Of a stretch of DNA of 64,000 nucleotides, positions 17,945 through 26,800 are shown piece by piece. The stretch is from Cyanobium sp. Aljojuca 7A6 (GTDB lineage Bacteria > Cyanobacteriota > Cyanobacteriia > PCC-6307 > Cyanobiaceae). The stretch is from contig NZ_JAGQCY010000002.1 of assembly GCF_024346455.1 (NCBI RefSeq), positions 62,001 through 126,000 of the forward strand, written 5' to 3'. The notes under the pieces were generated by a model. The model was not told the DNA's origin. It saw only the letters and a list, made by a program, of their open reading frames with translations, and did not search any database. The first letter of the stretch is position 1. Every line of letters begins with the position of its first letter. Position numbers and translations under genes: made by a program.

Positions 17945-19494
17945 CGCCTCGCCGCCTTGCGCCCCTGACACCCCTTCAGGTGCGGGTGCTGCTGGCGGCA
18001 GCAGCCATTTCCTCCAGCGTCAGCCTGGTACTCGAACTGATGCTCGCCACCCAGGCCAGCTACCTGCTGGGCGACCATGCCCTGGCCACCGGCGTGGTGA
18101 TCGGCACGTTTCTGGCCGCCATGGGCCTGGGCGCCTGGCTGAGCCAGTTTCTGGCCGCTGGCCCCGAGCCCGGCTTCGCCCTGCTGCAGTGGTTTCTGGC
18201 CGTGGAACTGGCCCTGGCCCCCCTGTGCCTGTTGGCGCCTTTGGCCCTGTTCGCCCTCTTCCGGCTGGGCGGGCCGGTGTGGCTGGGCCTGGTGATCTGC
18301 ACCGTGCTGGTGGGGGTGCTGGGTGGGATGGAGGTGCCGCTGCTGACCCGGCTGCTGGAGAGCGGCCAGCAGCTGCGGGTGGCCCTGGCGCGGGTGCTGG
18401 CCCTCGATTATCTGGGCGCCCTGGTGGGGGCCCTGCTGTTTCCCCTGGTGCTGCTGCCCTGGCTGGGTCTGCTGCCCACCGCCGGATGGCTGGCCCTGGT
18501 GCCCCTCGCCAGTTGTGTGGCCATCGCCACCACGTTTCCAGTGGGGCGCCCCTGGCGCGGCTCGATCGCCGTGGCCGTTCCGTTGATCGCCCTCTCTAGC
18601 TGGGGGCTCGTCCCCCTCGGGGATCGGATCGAGGATGGCCTCTACGACGATCCGGTGGTCAGTCGTCTCCAGAGCCGCCACCAGCGCATCGTGCTCACCC
18701 GCCGCCGCGACGACCTGCGCCTGTTTCTCGACGGCCAGCTGCAGTTCTCAAGCCTCGATGAGTACCGTTACCACGAGGCCCTTGTGCATCCGGCGATGGC
18801 GCTGCAGGGCCAGCCGCAGCGGGTGCTGCTGTTGGGGGCCGGCGATGGCCTGGCCCTGCGGGAGGTGCTGCGCTGGCCCGGGGTGCGGCAGGTGGATGTG
18901 GTGGAACTGGATCCAGCCGTGGTGCGCCTGGCCCGGGAGCAGCCGTTCCTGCGGCGCCTCAACGGCGCCAGCCTGGAGGACCGGCGGGTACGGCTTCTGA
19001 TCGGCGATGCCTTTGAGCGGGTGCGGCAGCTGCAGGGCACCTACGACGTGATCATTGCCGACTTTCCCGACCCGGCCACGCCGCCGCTGGCCCGCTTGTA
19101 TAGCGTCACCTTCTACGGGCGCCTGCTGCGGCGCCTCGCCCCGGACGGGATGCTGGTCACCCAGGCCTCGACCCCCTTCTTCAGCCCCAAGGTGCTGGCC
19201 TCCATCCAGGCCACCCTGGCTGAGTTGAACCTGGCCACCCGGCCCTACGGGGTGGATGTGCCGAGCTTCGGCCCCTGGGGCTTCGTGCTGGCCCACCGGG
19301 GCCAGCCACGTCAGCCCCAGCCCCAGGCGCCGCTTCCCTTCCAGGGCCGCTGGATCGACCAGGGCCAGCTCGATCGGCTCTTTCCCCTGAGCCGGGATCT
19401 GTCCCTGCCGCCGGGGGAGCGGGTGCTGCCGAATCGCCTGCACCGGCCGGTGCTGGCTGATTACCAGCGCCAGGGTCGCTGGCGGCAGAACTGA
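17941..19494 (+). CDS. Membrane-embedded spermidine-synthase-like (aminopropyltransferase-fold) protein
   Basis: A 517-residue protein. The first ~210 residues form about seven membrane helices. They are followed by a spermidine synthase-type Rossmann domain: DGQLQFSSLDEYRYHEALVHPAM (substrate entry), VLLLGAGDGLALREVL (motif I), VDVVELDPAVVRLAR, and IIADFPDPATPPLARLYS. The Q-x2-x-D-E-x-x-Y-H-E pattern and DFPDP match aminopropyltransferases; whether it uses decarboxylated SAM is not known. Start GTG 17941 overlaps the upstream stop by four bases. Fusions of a transporter-like N-terminus to this domain recur beside DUF350 and DUF4178 genes, as here. Confidence 0.85.
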   Translation: MTPRRLAPLTPLQVRVLLAAAAISSSVSLVLELMLATQASYLLGDHALATGVVIGTFLAAMGLGAWLSQFLAAGPEPGFALLQWFLAVELALAPLCLLAPLALFALFRLGGPVWLGLVICTVLVGVLGGMEVPLLTRLLESGQQLRVALARVLALDYLGALVGALLFPLVLLPWLGLLPTAGWLALVPLASCVAIATTFPVGRPWRGSIAVAVPLIALSSWGLVPLGDRIEDGLYDDPVVSRLQSRHQRIVLTRRRDDLRLFLDGQLQFSSLDEYRYHEALVHPAMALQGQPQRVLLLGAGDGLALREVLRWPGVRQVDVVELDPAVVRLAREQPFLRRLNGASLEDRRVRLLIGDAFERVRQLQGTYDVIIADFPDPATPPLARLYSVTFYGRLLRRLAPDGMLVTQASTPFFSPKVLASIQATLAELNLATRPYGVDVPSFGPWGFVLAHRGQPRQPQPQAPLPFQGRWIDQGQLDRLFPLSRDLSLPPGERVLPNRLHRPVLADYQRQGRWRQN

Positions 19495-19556
19495 TCGGAG
19501 CCAGCCTCCATAAGCTGAGCCAGCCGGCCTGGATGGTCCGGCCACCGAGCGCAACG

Positions 19557-20150
19557 ATGCCTGTCTGGTTTCTCCTGCCCCTGCTGCTGCTGGCCGCCGT
19601 TGCCCTGCTGCTGCTGCGGCGCGCCCGCCTGCGCCGCGGTGCCCCGCAGCTGCTGGGGCGCACCCTGTTCAACCTCACCACCGGCGACATCGTCCAGTAC
19701 GACGGCCGTGACTGGGTGGTGGAAGACCGGCTCCTCTATGACGACGAGGGCTTCCAGTGGCTGGAGTACCTGCTGCGCGACGGCAGCGATGGCCGCTGGC
19801 TCAGCGTCTGTGAGGACGACTGGCTGGAGGTGAGCTGGCTGGAGGACGCCCCGGCCTCTGAGCTGGAGGGTCTGACCGCCGACTTCCCCGATCACCTGCG
19901 CTGCCGCGGCCAGCTTTATCACCTCAAGGAAACGGGCCGGGCCTCGGTGAGCGCCGCCGCCCGGGTGATGAACCGGCGCCTGCAGGGCTGCCGCTTCGGT
20001 GACTACGAGGGGGCGGATGGTCGTGTGCTGTCCCTGGAGCGCTGGGAAGAGGGGGACGATCCCGGGCCGCCGGAGTTGAGTCTTGGCCGTCGCATCGACC
20101 CGGCCGCCCCGGTGCTCCTGCCCGGCGATGGCCGTACTGTCTATCGCTGA
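19557..20150 (+). CDS. DUF4178 domain protein, membrane anchored
   Basis: A 197-residue protein with one N-terminal membrane helix (FLLPLLLLAAVALLLLRRA) and a DUF4178 domain: LTTGDIVQYDGRDWVVEDRLLYDDEGFQWLEYLL, LSVCEDDWLEVSWLED, and later GCRFGDYEGADGRVLSLERW. Function is unknown. ATG 19557 is preferred to an upstream in-frame ATG at 19533 because the hydrophobic helix starts immediately after it. It closes the four-gene module and its stop overlaps that of the convergent DNA ligase by ten bases. Confidence 0.8.
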   Translation: MPVWFLLPLLLLAAVALLLLRRARLRRGAPQLLGRTLFNLTTGDIVQYDGRDWVVEDRLLYDDEGFQWLEYLLRDGSDGRWLSVCEDDWLEVSWLEDAPASELEGLTADFPDHLRCRGQLYHLKETGRASVSAAARVMNRRLQGCRFGDYEGADGRVLSLERWEEGDDPGPPELSLGRRIDPAAPVLLPGDGRTVYR

Positions 20151-21805
20151 AAAGCTGATCGCTGAGCCGCTGGATCCTCCAGCAGGGCCAGGGCGCTGGT
20201 GAGGCTGTCGGCCGACTCGGGGGTGCGGTCGCGACGCCAGCGCAGGATGCGCGGGAAGCGCACGGCCAGGCCGCTGCGGTGACGGCTGGAGAGTTGCAGG
20301 CCCTCAAAGCCCAGGCTGAAAACCTGCAGTGGCTCGACGGCCCGCACCGGACCGAAGCGCTCGGTGGTGTGGCGGCGGATCCAGCGGTCCAGCTCGGTGA
20401 TCTCGCTGTCGTCGAGCCCCGAATAGGCCTTGGCGAAGGTGACCAGGCGGCCCTCCCCGTCCCAGAGGCCGAAGGTGTAGTCGGTGTAGAGGTTGGCGCG
20501 GCGGCCGCTGCCGGCCTGGGCGTAGAGCAACACCGCATCGAGCTCCATCGGCTCGAGCTTGTGCTTCCACCACAGCCCGCGGCGCCGGCCGACGCCATAG
20601 GCCGAATCGAGCGCCTTGAGCATCAGCCCTTCGGCGCCCACGGAGCGGGCCTGCTGCCGCAGCGCTTCAAGCGCGTCCCAGCCTCCTAGCGGTAAAACCG
20701 GGGAGAGGCGCAGGAGCCCGGTGGCGGGGGTGGCAACCGCCTCCGTCAGCCCCTGCAGCAGATCCTCCAGGGCGGCGCGGCGCCGGCTCAGGGGCTCGGG
20801 GCGCAGATCCTGGCCCCCCCTTTCCAGCAGGTCGTAGGCCACGAAGGCCGCCGGGCACTCCCGCAGCAGGGCGGCGCCGGGCTTGTGCCGCCCCAGCCGC
20901 CGCTGCAGGGGGCCGAAGCCGGCCGGCTGGGGCGCCTGCGGCAGCCAGACGGTCAGCTCGCCATCCAGCACCGTGCCCGGCGGCAACCCCTCGGCCATCC
21001 CAACCAGCTCGGGGAAGCTGGCATTGATCAGCTCCTCGCCGCGGCTCCACAGAAAGGTCTGGCCGCTGCGCCGGATCAGCTGGGCGCGGATCCCGTCCCA
21101 CTTCCACTCCAGCTGCCAGCCGGTGGGGTCGGTGGCGGCCAGGCGCTCCGCCTCCAGCGGGGAGGCCAGGCAGAAGGGATAGGGACGGCTGATCGGGGCG
21201 GCCGCTCCGGCCTCCAGGGGTGCCAGCAGGGCCTGCATCGCCGCGGCGGAGGGCTCGAAACCGCCCATCAGCCGGTGGGCCAGCTCCGCCTCCTCCAGCC
21301 CTGACACCTGGGCCAGCGCCCGGGTGACCAGGCCTGCGGCCACCCCCACCCGGAAGCCGCCGGTGAGCAGCTTGTTGAACAGGAAGCACTGGCCGTCGGG
21401 CAGGGCCGCCCAGATCGCCAGCACCGCCTGCGCCTGCACCTCGGCCTCCAGGGCGGCCAAGGCCGGCAGCCGCGTTTCCATCCATTCGGCCAGGGGCAGC
21501 TCCAGGGGCGGGGCCGGCGGCAGGGCCAGCTGGGGGAGCAACAGGGCGATCGTCTCTGCCGAGTCCCCCACCTGGGCGTGGCAGGCATCGAACAACCACT
21601 CCGGCAGCCCCGAGCGCTCCAGGCAGATCTGCCGCAGCCGCCGGCCGGTGATCAGCCGCCGGCGCTGCTTGCCCAGCAGCAGGGCCAGGGCCCAGGCGCC
21701 ATCGGCCCCGTCGGCCGCCTGGAGATGGGCAGCCAGCGCCGCCACCCGGTCCTTCGTGCCGGGGCTGCGCTCCAGCTGCTGGATCAGGTCGGCGAAGGCC
21801 TGCAT
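20141..21805 (-). CDS. ATP-dependent DNA ligase (Lhr/Exo-associated type)
   Basis: A 554-residue ATP-dependent DNA ligase. After an N-terminal helical DNA-binding domain comes the adenylation domain with catalytic K235 in EWKWDGIRAQLI, then motif III-like AFVAYDLLE and EGLMLKALDSAYGVGRR. The C-terminal OB domain has WWKHKLEPMELDAVLLYAQAG near its start. Cyanobacteria replicate with an NAD-dependent ligase, so this is a second, repair-type enzyme. It is the third gene of exonuclease-coq4-ligase, starting four bases after the Coq4-like stop. The Lhr helicase 3.7 kb away completes the usual partner set; the PdeM endonuclease sometimes found with them is not seen here. Confidence 0.93.
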   Translation of the reverse strand: MQAFADLIQQLERSPGTKDRVAALAAHLQAADGADGAWALALLLGKQRRRLITGRRLRQICLERSGLPEWLFDACHAQVGDSAETIALLLPQLALPPAPPLELPLAEWMETRLPALAALEAEVQAQAVLAIWAALPDGQCFLFNKLLTGGFRVGVAAGLVTRALAQVSGLEEAELAHRLMGGFEPSAAAMQALLAPLEAGAAAPISRPYPFCLASPLEAERLAATDPTGWQLEWKWDGIRAQLIRRSGQTFLWSRGEELINASFPELVGMAEGLPPGTVLDGELTVWLPQAPQPAGFGPLQRRLGRHKPGAALLRECPAAFVAYDLLERGGQDLRPEPLSRRRAALEDLLQGLTEAVATPATGLLRLSPVLPLGGWDALEALRQQARSVGAEGLMLKALDSAYGVGRRRGLWWKHKLEPMELDAVLLYAQAGSGRRANLYTDYTFGLWDGEGRLVTFAKAYSGLDDSEITELDRWIRRHTTERFGPVRAVEPLQVFSLGFEGLQLSSRHRSGLAVRFPRILRWRRDRTPESADSLTSALALLEDPAAQRSAFQR

Positions 21806-21809
21806 GGGC

Positions 21810-22544
21810 TCAGGGCAGGGGCGATTCCGGCAATCCCAGTTCCCGGCGCCAGTCGGCCAGGGGTCGCTCCCAGCCCTCTTCGAGTTTGGCGGTGATCAGG
21901 CAGCGGGCCGACAGACCCAGCTCGAAGCCGCGGGCCAGGGCGCGCAACAGGGGTTCGAGGGGCTCGTCGTCCTGGAGGGTGCCGAGCAGGCCGCCGAAGA
22001 TCAGCAGCACCGCCAGGGGTGAGCGCACCTGGGCCAGGTTGAAGGCCTGCAGCCCCAGTTCCCCGGGGCCATCGATGCCGAAGCCGGTGAGCACGTGCAC
22101 GATGTCGTGGGTTTCCCGCAGCCTGTGGGTGATGTACTCCGCCGGGGTGGTGATCGGCCGGGGATCGATCAGGCTCTCGGGCGTCAGATTCAGACGCATC
22201 AGTTGCTCGGCATAGGTGCGGCCCAGGCTGCCCTCGGGCAGGGCCGCCAGAGCGGCCATGTCGATCGGGGCTGGCCGCCAGCCCTCCGCCACCAGGGCCG
22301 CCATGGCTGGCTTTTCCAGCAGGTGACGCTGCATCTGGGTGGCCAGGGGGCTGCCCTGGAGGCTGCGTGCCACGCCGAAGACGCTGTCCAGCTCCGAGGG
22401 GTTTTTCAGGAAGGCGGCGAGGCTGGCCACCATCCGCAGTGACTGCAGACGTTGCTTCAGGTTGATGAACACGGAGGCGACCACAGCGGAATGGCTGGGC
22501 CAGTCTCGGTCCCAGGCCTCGACGGTGGTCGTCGCCGCTGTCAT
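21810..22544 (-). CDS. Coq4-family protein
   Basis: A 244-residue soluble protein of the Coq4 family. The zinc-binding motif HDxxH is present as H146-D147-I-V-H150 in RETHDIVHVLTGFG, preceded by YAEQLMRLNLTPESL. In yeast and humans Coq4 organises, and has been reported to catalyse, a step of ubiquinone ring modification; cyanobacteria make plastoquinone instead, so the substrate here is unknown. Its ATG overlaps the exonuclease TGA (TGATG), and the ligase follows after four bases, so it is translated as part of a DNA repair operon. That placement is unusual for a quinone protein. Confidence 0.88.
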   Translation of the reverse strand: MTAATTTVEAWDRDWPSHSAVVASVFINLKQRLQSLRMVASLAAFLKNPSELDSVFGVARSLQGSPLATQMQRHLLEKPAMAALVAEGWRPAPIDMAALAALPEGSLGRTYAEQLMRLNLTPESLIDPRPITTPAEYITHRLRETHDIVHVLTGFGIDGPGELGLQAFNLAQVRSPLAVLLIFGGLLGTLQDDEPLEPLLRALARGFELGLSARCLITAKLEEGWERPLADWRRELGLPESPLP

Positions 22545-23611
22545 CAGGACGCCGCTTCGGGGGAGGCCACCGCTGTCGCCGCCGCCGCGCCCACCTCCCC
22601 CTCCTCGCTGCGCTCCACCTCAAAGGCCCGCCCCAACGGTTCGGCCGCCAGGCCCTGCTCTTCGCGCAGGTAGCGGGCCAGACCGTCGCTGTTGCCGTGG
22701 GTCACATACACCTGCCGGGCGCCGCAGTCGCGGACGGTGCGCAGCAGGCCGTCCCAGTCGGCGTGGTCGCTGAGGGCAAAGCCACGCTCAAACCCCCGCC
22801 GCCGCCTGGCCCCCCGCACCGCCATCCAGCCGCTGACGAAGGCCGTCTGGGGATTGACGAATCGCTTCATCCAGGGGGAGCGGTGGGCCGATGGGGGCGC
22901 GATCACCAGGCGCCCCGCCAGCGATTCGCTGCGGGGGAGCTCACTCACCGGCCGCGTCGGGGGCAGCACCACCCCTTCGCTCCGGTAGGGCGCCATCAGC
23001 ATTTGCACGGCCCCGTGCAACAGCACCTCCTCGTCCACCCCCAGCGCTGAGAGCTCCGCCAGCAGTCGCTGGGCCTTGCCGAAGGCATAGGCGAACAGCA
23101 GCGAGGGTCGCTGGGGGGCCGCACGCCACCAGGCCAGGATCTCGGCCGCCACCTCCCGACCGGGGCGCCAGCGGTAGATCGGCAGCCCGAAGGTGGCTTC
23201 GGTGATCAGCACGTCGGCGGCCACCGGCTCGAATGGGGCGCAGCTGGGGTCGGCATCCCGCTTGTAGTCGCCACTGATCAGCCAGGTTTCGCCGCCGGCG
23301 CTGATCCGGATCTGGGCCGAGCCCAGCACGTGCCCGGCGGAATGGAAGGACACCAGCGCCCCGCCGAGGCGGCGTTCCTGGCCGTAGCCCACCCCCGTCA
23401 GGGTGATGCCGGCCCCCAGCCGTTGCCGCAACACGCCCTCGCCCGCTGCCACCGCCCAGTATTCGCCGCAGCCCGGCCGGGCGTGGTCGGCGTGGCCGTG
23501 GGTGATCAGGGCCCGGCTCACCGGCCGCCAGGGGTCGATCCAGGCATCGGCGGCCGGACAGTAAAGCCCTTCAGGGGTGAGTTGGATCAGGCCATCGCCC
23601 GGCAGGACCAT
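22544..23611 (-). CDS. Ligase-associated MBL-fold DNA exonuclease
   Basis: A 355-residue metallo-beta-lactamase-fold protein of the type paired with Lhr helicase and ATP-dependent ligase. The metal motif is THGHADHARPG (H38, H40, D42, H43), with further ligands in FHSAGHVLGSAQI, ISGDYKRD and FALSDHADWDGL, and a beta-CASP-like segment ending in YVTHGNSDGLARYL. The family is predicted to be a DNA 3' exonuclease, related to SNM1/Artemis. ATG 23611 is chosen; a longer frame to 23875 would overlap the aldolase and its promoter. The last ~25 residues are an Ala/Glu-rich tail. First gene of exo-coq4-ligase. Confidence 0.88.
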   Translation of the reverse strand: MVLPGDGLIQLTPEGLYCPAADAWIDPWRPVSRALITHGHADHARPGCGEYWAVAAGEGVLRQRLGAGITLTGVGYGQERRLGGALVSFHSAGHVLGSAQIRISAGGETWLISGDYKRDADPSCAPFEPVAADVLITEATFGLPIYRWRPGREVAAEILAWWRAAPQRPSLLFAYAFGKAQRLLAELSALGVDEEVLLHGAVQMLMAPYRSEGVVLPPTRPVSELPRSESLAGRLVIAPPSAHRSPWMKRFVNPQTAFVSGWMAVRGARRRRGFERGFALSDHADWDGLLRTVRDCGARQVYVTHGNSDGLARYLREEQGLAAEPLGRAFEVERSEEGEVGAAAATAVASPEAAS

Positions 23612-23729
23612 GGTGCACGCAGGCCGCGGTGGCACCGCTGGCGGGATGAGTTCGCATCCTGGCGAGCCTGGCCCGTTGACGGCGACGGCGCTCCTCCCTA
23701 GCCATGGGGAACACATCTCCAACGGCCCC

Positions 23730-24815
23730 ATGACACTCGACAGCCACCGCGAGGAACTGGAAGCCACCGCCATGGCCCTGGCCCGGCCCGGCACCGGTCT
23801 GCTGGCCGCCGATGAATCCACCGGCACCATCGGCAAGCGCTTCGAGGCGATCGGCCTCGACAACACGGAGGACAACCGCCGCGCCTATCGCACCCTGCTG
23901 GCCACCGCCCCCGGCCTCGGCGAGACGATCAGCGGCGTGATCCTCTACGAGGAGACGCTGTTTCAGGAGGCCGCCGCAGTGCCGGGCCAGCCGGGTGGAT
24001 CGATCCTCGAGCTCTTTGCGGCCCAGGGGCTGGTGGCGGGGATCAAGCTGGATCTGGGCGTGGAACCCCTGGCGGGCGGCCTGCCCGGTGAGACCTGGTG
24101 CACCGGACTCAAGGGGCTGCGTGAGCGGGCCGCCCACGCCTACGCCCGCGGCGCCCGTTTCGCCAAATGGCGGGCAGTGCTGCGGATCAGCGCCGATGGC
24201 TGCCCCTCGGAGCTGTGTGTGCGTGAGAACGCCTGGGGGCTGGCCCGCTACGCCCGCACCGCCCAGGAGGAGGGACTGGTGCCCATCGTGGAGCCGGAGA
24301 TCCTGATGGACGGCGACCACGACATCCTCACCACAGCTGCGGTGCAGGAGTGGGTGCTGCGCAGCGTCTACGAGGCCCTGGGCCAGAACGGGGTCTTTCT
24401 GGAGGGCACCCTGCTCAAGCCCTCGATGACCCTCCCCGGCGCCGACGGCCCGGAGCGTCCCAGTCCCGAGCAGGTGGCCGCCTTCAGCGTGCGCACCCTG
24501 CGGCGAAGCGTGCCGCCGGCCGTGCCGGCGATCCTGTTTCTCTCCGGCGGCCTGGGGGAGGAGGAGGCCAGTGTCTTCCTTTCAGCCATCCATCACGCCG
24601 CCCCCGACGCCCCCTGGCACCTGGGCTTCTCCTACGGCCGGGCCCTGCAGCACTCCTGCCTCAGCCACTGGAAGGGGACCGACATGGCGGCGGGTCAGGC
24701 GGCCCTGCTGGCCCGCGCCCGGGCCAATGGGGCGGCCGCCCGGGGGACCTACGTGCCTGGCTCCGAACCCTCTGACGATGCCGCTTCCCTGTTCGTGGCC
24801 AACTACAGCTACTGA
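23730..24815 (+). CDS. fda: Class I fructose-bisphosphate aldolase
   Basis: A 361-residue Schiff-base aldolase of the plant/animal type, acting in glycolysis and in the Calvin cycle. Conserved segments are LLAADESTGTIGKRF (25-38), GIKLDLGVEPL, FAKWRAVLRI, the catalytic lysine K230 in LEGTLLKPSM, and FLSGGLGEEEA. The C-terminus ends in NYSY, the flexible tyrosine tail typical of class I enzymes. ATG 23730 starts directly before the conserved N-terminus. It is divergent from the exonuclease gene with 118 bases between the starts and converges on nadA. Confidence 0.95.
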   Translation: MTLDSHREELEATAMALARPGTGLLAADESTGTIGKRFEAIGLDNTEDNRRAYRTLLATAPGLGETISGVILYEETLFQEAAAVPGQPGGSILELFAAQGLVAGIKLDLGVEPLAGGLPGETWCTGLKGLRERAAHAYARGARFAKWRAVLRISADGCPSELCVRENAWGLARYARTAQEEGLVPIVEPEILMDGDHDILTTAAVQEWVLRSVYEALGQNGVFLEGTLLKPSMTLPGADGPERPSPEQVAAFSVRTLRRSVPPAVPAILFLSGGLGEEEASVFLSAIHHAAPDAPWHLGFSYGRALQHSCLSHWKGTDMAAGQAALLARARANGAAARGTYVPGSEPSDDAASLFVANYSY

Positions 24816-24848
24816 GTCACGATCCTCCCTAGAGCCAGGGCCCGTGCC

Positions 24849-25895
24849 TCAGGCACTCATGGCCAGCATGCGCTCGATCGGCACCAAGGCCCGCCGGCGG
24901 ATCTCTTCGTCGAGTTCGAGGGCCGGAGCCATGGTGTGCAGGCACTGCCACAGTTTTTCCAGCGTGTTCAGCCGCATGTAGGGGCAGGCGTTGCAGCTGC
25001 AGCCATCGGCTCCGGGAACTTCATAGAGTGTTTTGGTGGGAGAGCGGCGGCGCATCTGGTGCAGGATGCCCGGCTCGGTGAGCACAATGAACGCGGGGGC
25101 CGCACTGGTTTCGGTGCGCTGCAGCAGCTTGCTGGTGGAGCCGATGAAGTCGGCCAGATCCAGCAGGTGCTGTTGACATTCCGGATGGGCGATCACCTCG
25201 GCTTCGGGGTGCTCCTGGCGCAGCCGCAGCAGGGCCTGCTCACTGAAGGTTTCATGGACGATGCAGCTGCCCGGCCAGAGGGTCAGCTCCCGGCCGCTCT
25301 GGCGGGCGACCCAGCGACCCAGGTTCTGGTCGGGGGCGAACAGGATCGGCCGATCGGCAGGCAGCTGCTGAACCAGGTGCACGGCGTTACTGCTGGTGCA
25401 GATCAGGTCGCTCTGGGCCTTCACGGCGGCCGAGCAGTTGATGTAGCTGACAACGATGTGGTCCGGGTGCCGGCGGCGGAAGTCGGCGAAGGCGTCGGCA
25501 GGGCAGGCATCGGCCAGGCTGCAGCCGGCTTCCAGATCGGGCAGCAACACGGTTTTGCCCGGGTTGAGGATCTTGGCGGTCTCCGCCATGAAGTGAACCC
25601 CGCAGAACACGATCACGTCGGCGTCGGTGCTGGCCGCCTTACGGGAAAGCTCGAGGGAATCGCCGATGAAATCGGCGCCATCCTGGATGGCGTCGTCCTG
25701 GTAGTAATGGGCCAGGATGATCGCGTTGCGTTCTTTTTTGAGTGTTTTGATCGCGGCGGCCAGCTCGTGGCGCGGCGGACAGGTCCCTGGAGCAGCGACA
25801 GACGGATCCAAGCGGTTGCCCGATTCCCGGCCATGCTGGCCAGGGGACTGGGTCAGCGTCTGCGTGAAGACCAACCGATACCCCGTCCCATGCAC
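24849..25895 (-). CDS. nadA: Quinolinate synthase A
   Basis: A 348-residue enzyme condensing iminoaspartate with dihydroxyacetone phosphate to quinolinate in NAD biosynthesis. Family segments are [72 protein letters not shown], and the C-terminal [16 protein letters not shown]. Cysteines in these segments bind the 4Fe-4S cluster. About 45 N-terminal residues before [13 protein letters not shown] are not conserved, so a later start is possible. The gene is divergent from the metallophosphoesterase gene, with only about 29 bases between them. Confidence 0.96.
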   Translation of the reverse strand: MHGTGYRLVFTQTLTQSPGQHGRESGNRLDPSVAAPGTCPPRHELAAAIKTLKKERNAIILAHYYQDDAIQDGADFIGDSLELSRKAASTDADVIVFCGVHFMAETAKILNPGKTVLLPDLEAGCSLADACPADAFADFRRRHPDHIVVSYINCSAAVKAQSDLICTSSNAVHLVQQLPADRPILFAPDQNLGRWVARQSGRELTLWPGSCIVHETFSEQALLRLRQEHPEAEVIAHPECQQHLLDLADFIGSTSKLLQRTETSAAPAFIVLTEPGILHQMRRRSPTKTLYEVPGADGCSCNACPYMRLNTLEKLWQCLHTMAPALELDEEIRRRALVPIERMLAMSA

Positions 25896-25924
25896 GATGA
25901 TCCGAGTCTAGGAAGCGGTTGGTA

Positions 25925-26800
25925 TTGGCTGAGCTGAACATCGCCATCGCGGGGGATCTTCACGATCAGTGGGATCGCAGCGACCATGACGTGCTGGATC
26001 TGATCCGTCCGGATGCCCTGCTGCTGGTGGGAGATTTCAGTGACGGCAAGAGCCGCATCCCCGAGTTGCTCGCCACGTTGGAGCTGCCGTTGGCCTGTGT
26101 GCTCGGCAACCACGATGCGGGCAAGGACGGCAGCGGCCGCACCCTGCGGCACCAGCTGGAGTTGTTGGGCGAACGGCACTGCGGCTGGGGCCTCAGGGAG
26201 CTGCGTCCCCCGGGTCTGGCCGTCGTGGGGGCCCGTCCCGGAACCGCCGGCGGTGGCTACCACCTGTCGAAGGCCGTCCGGGCCGTCTATGGGCCGGTGG
26301 GCCTGCAGGAGTCCGCCGAACGCATCACCCGGGCGGCCCTGTCCGCCGATCCCCAGCTGCCACTGGTGCTGTTGGCCCATTCGGGCCCCAGTGGTCTGGG
26401 CACCCAGGTGGACGACCTCTGTGCCCGCGACTGGAAGGCCCCCGCCTGCGACTGGGGCGATCAGGATCTGGCCCTGGCGGTGGAGCAGATCCGCCGCCGC
26501 CGCCCCCTGCCACTGGTGATCTTCGGCCACATGCACCATGCCCTGTGCCACCACCAGGGGGAACGGCTCAGCTTCCGGCGCGACGCCCAGGGCACCGCGT
26601 TCCTCAACACCGCCTCCGTTCCCCGCCATGGCGTGGACCAGCAGGGTCGGGCCCTGCGCCACTTCAGCTGGGTTGTCTTCGACAACGGCGACCTGCGCCA
26701 CATCAGCCACCGCTGGTATGGCCTCGACGGTGCCCTCCACTACGAGCAGACCCTCTGGACGGCGGCCCTGCCGGCGGCGGGTGTGCTGAGCCCTTGCTGA
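25925..26800 (+). CDS. Calcineurin-like metallophosphoesterase (TIGR04168-type)
   Basis: A 291-residue phosphoesterase. The metal-binding motifs are GDLHDQWD, LLVGDFSDG, VLGNHDAGKDG, LLAHSGPSG and FGHMHHAL, matching the calcineurin-like fold. The family is shared by cyanobacteria and plants and its substrate is unknown. No ATG is available at the 5' end; TTG at 25925 or 25919 is the likely start since the GDLH motif follows within 15 residues. The 3' end overlaps the start of the glycosyltransferase-like gene by seven bases, so the two are probably coupled. Confidence 0.85.
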   Translation: MAELNIAIAGDLHDQWDRSDHDVLDLIRPDALLLVGDFSDGKSRIPELLATLELPLACVLGNHDAGKDGSGRTLRHQLELLGERHCGWGLRELRPPGLAVVGARPGTAGGGYHLSKAVRAVYGPVGLQESAERITRAALSADPQLPLVLLAHSGPSGLGTQVDDLCARDWKAPACDWGDQDLALAVEQIRRRRPLPLVIFGHMHHALCHHQGERLSFRRDAQGTAFLNTASVPRHGVDQQGRALRHFSWVVFDNGDLRHISHRWYGLDGALHYEQTLWTAALPAAGVLSPC

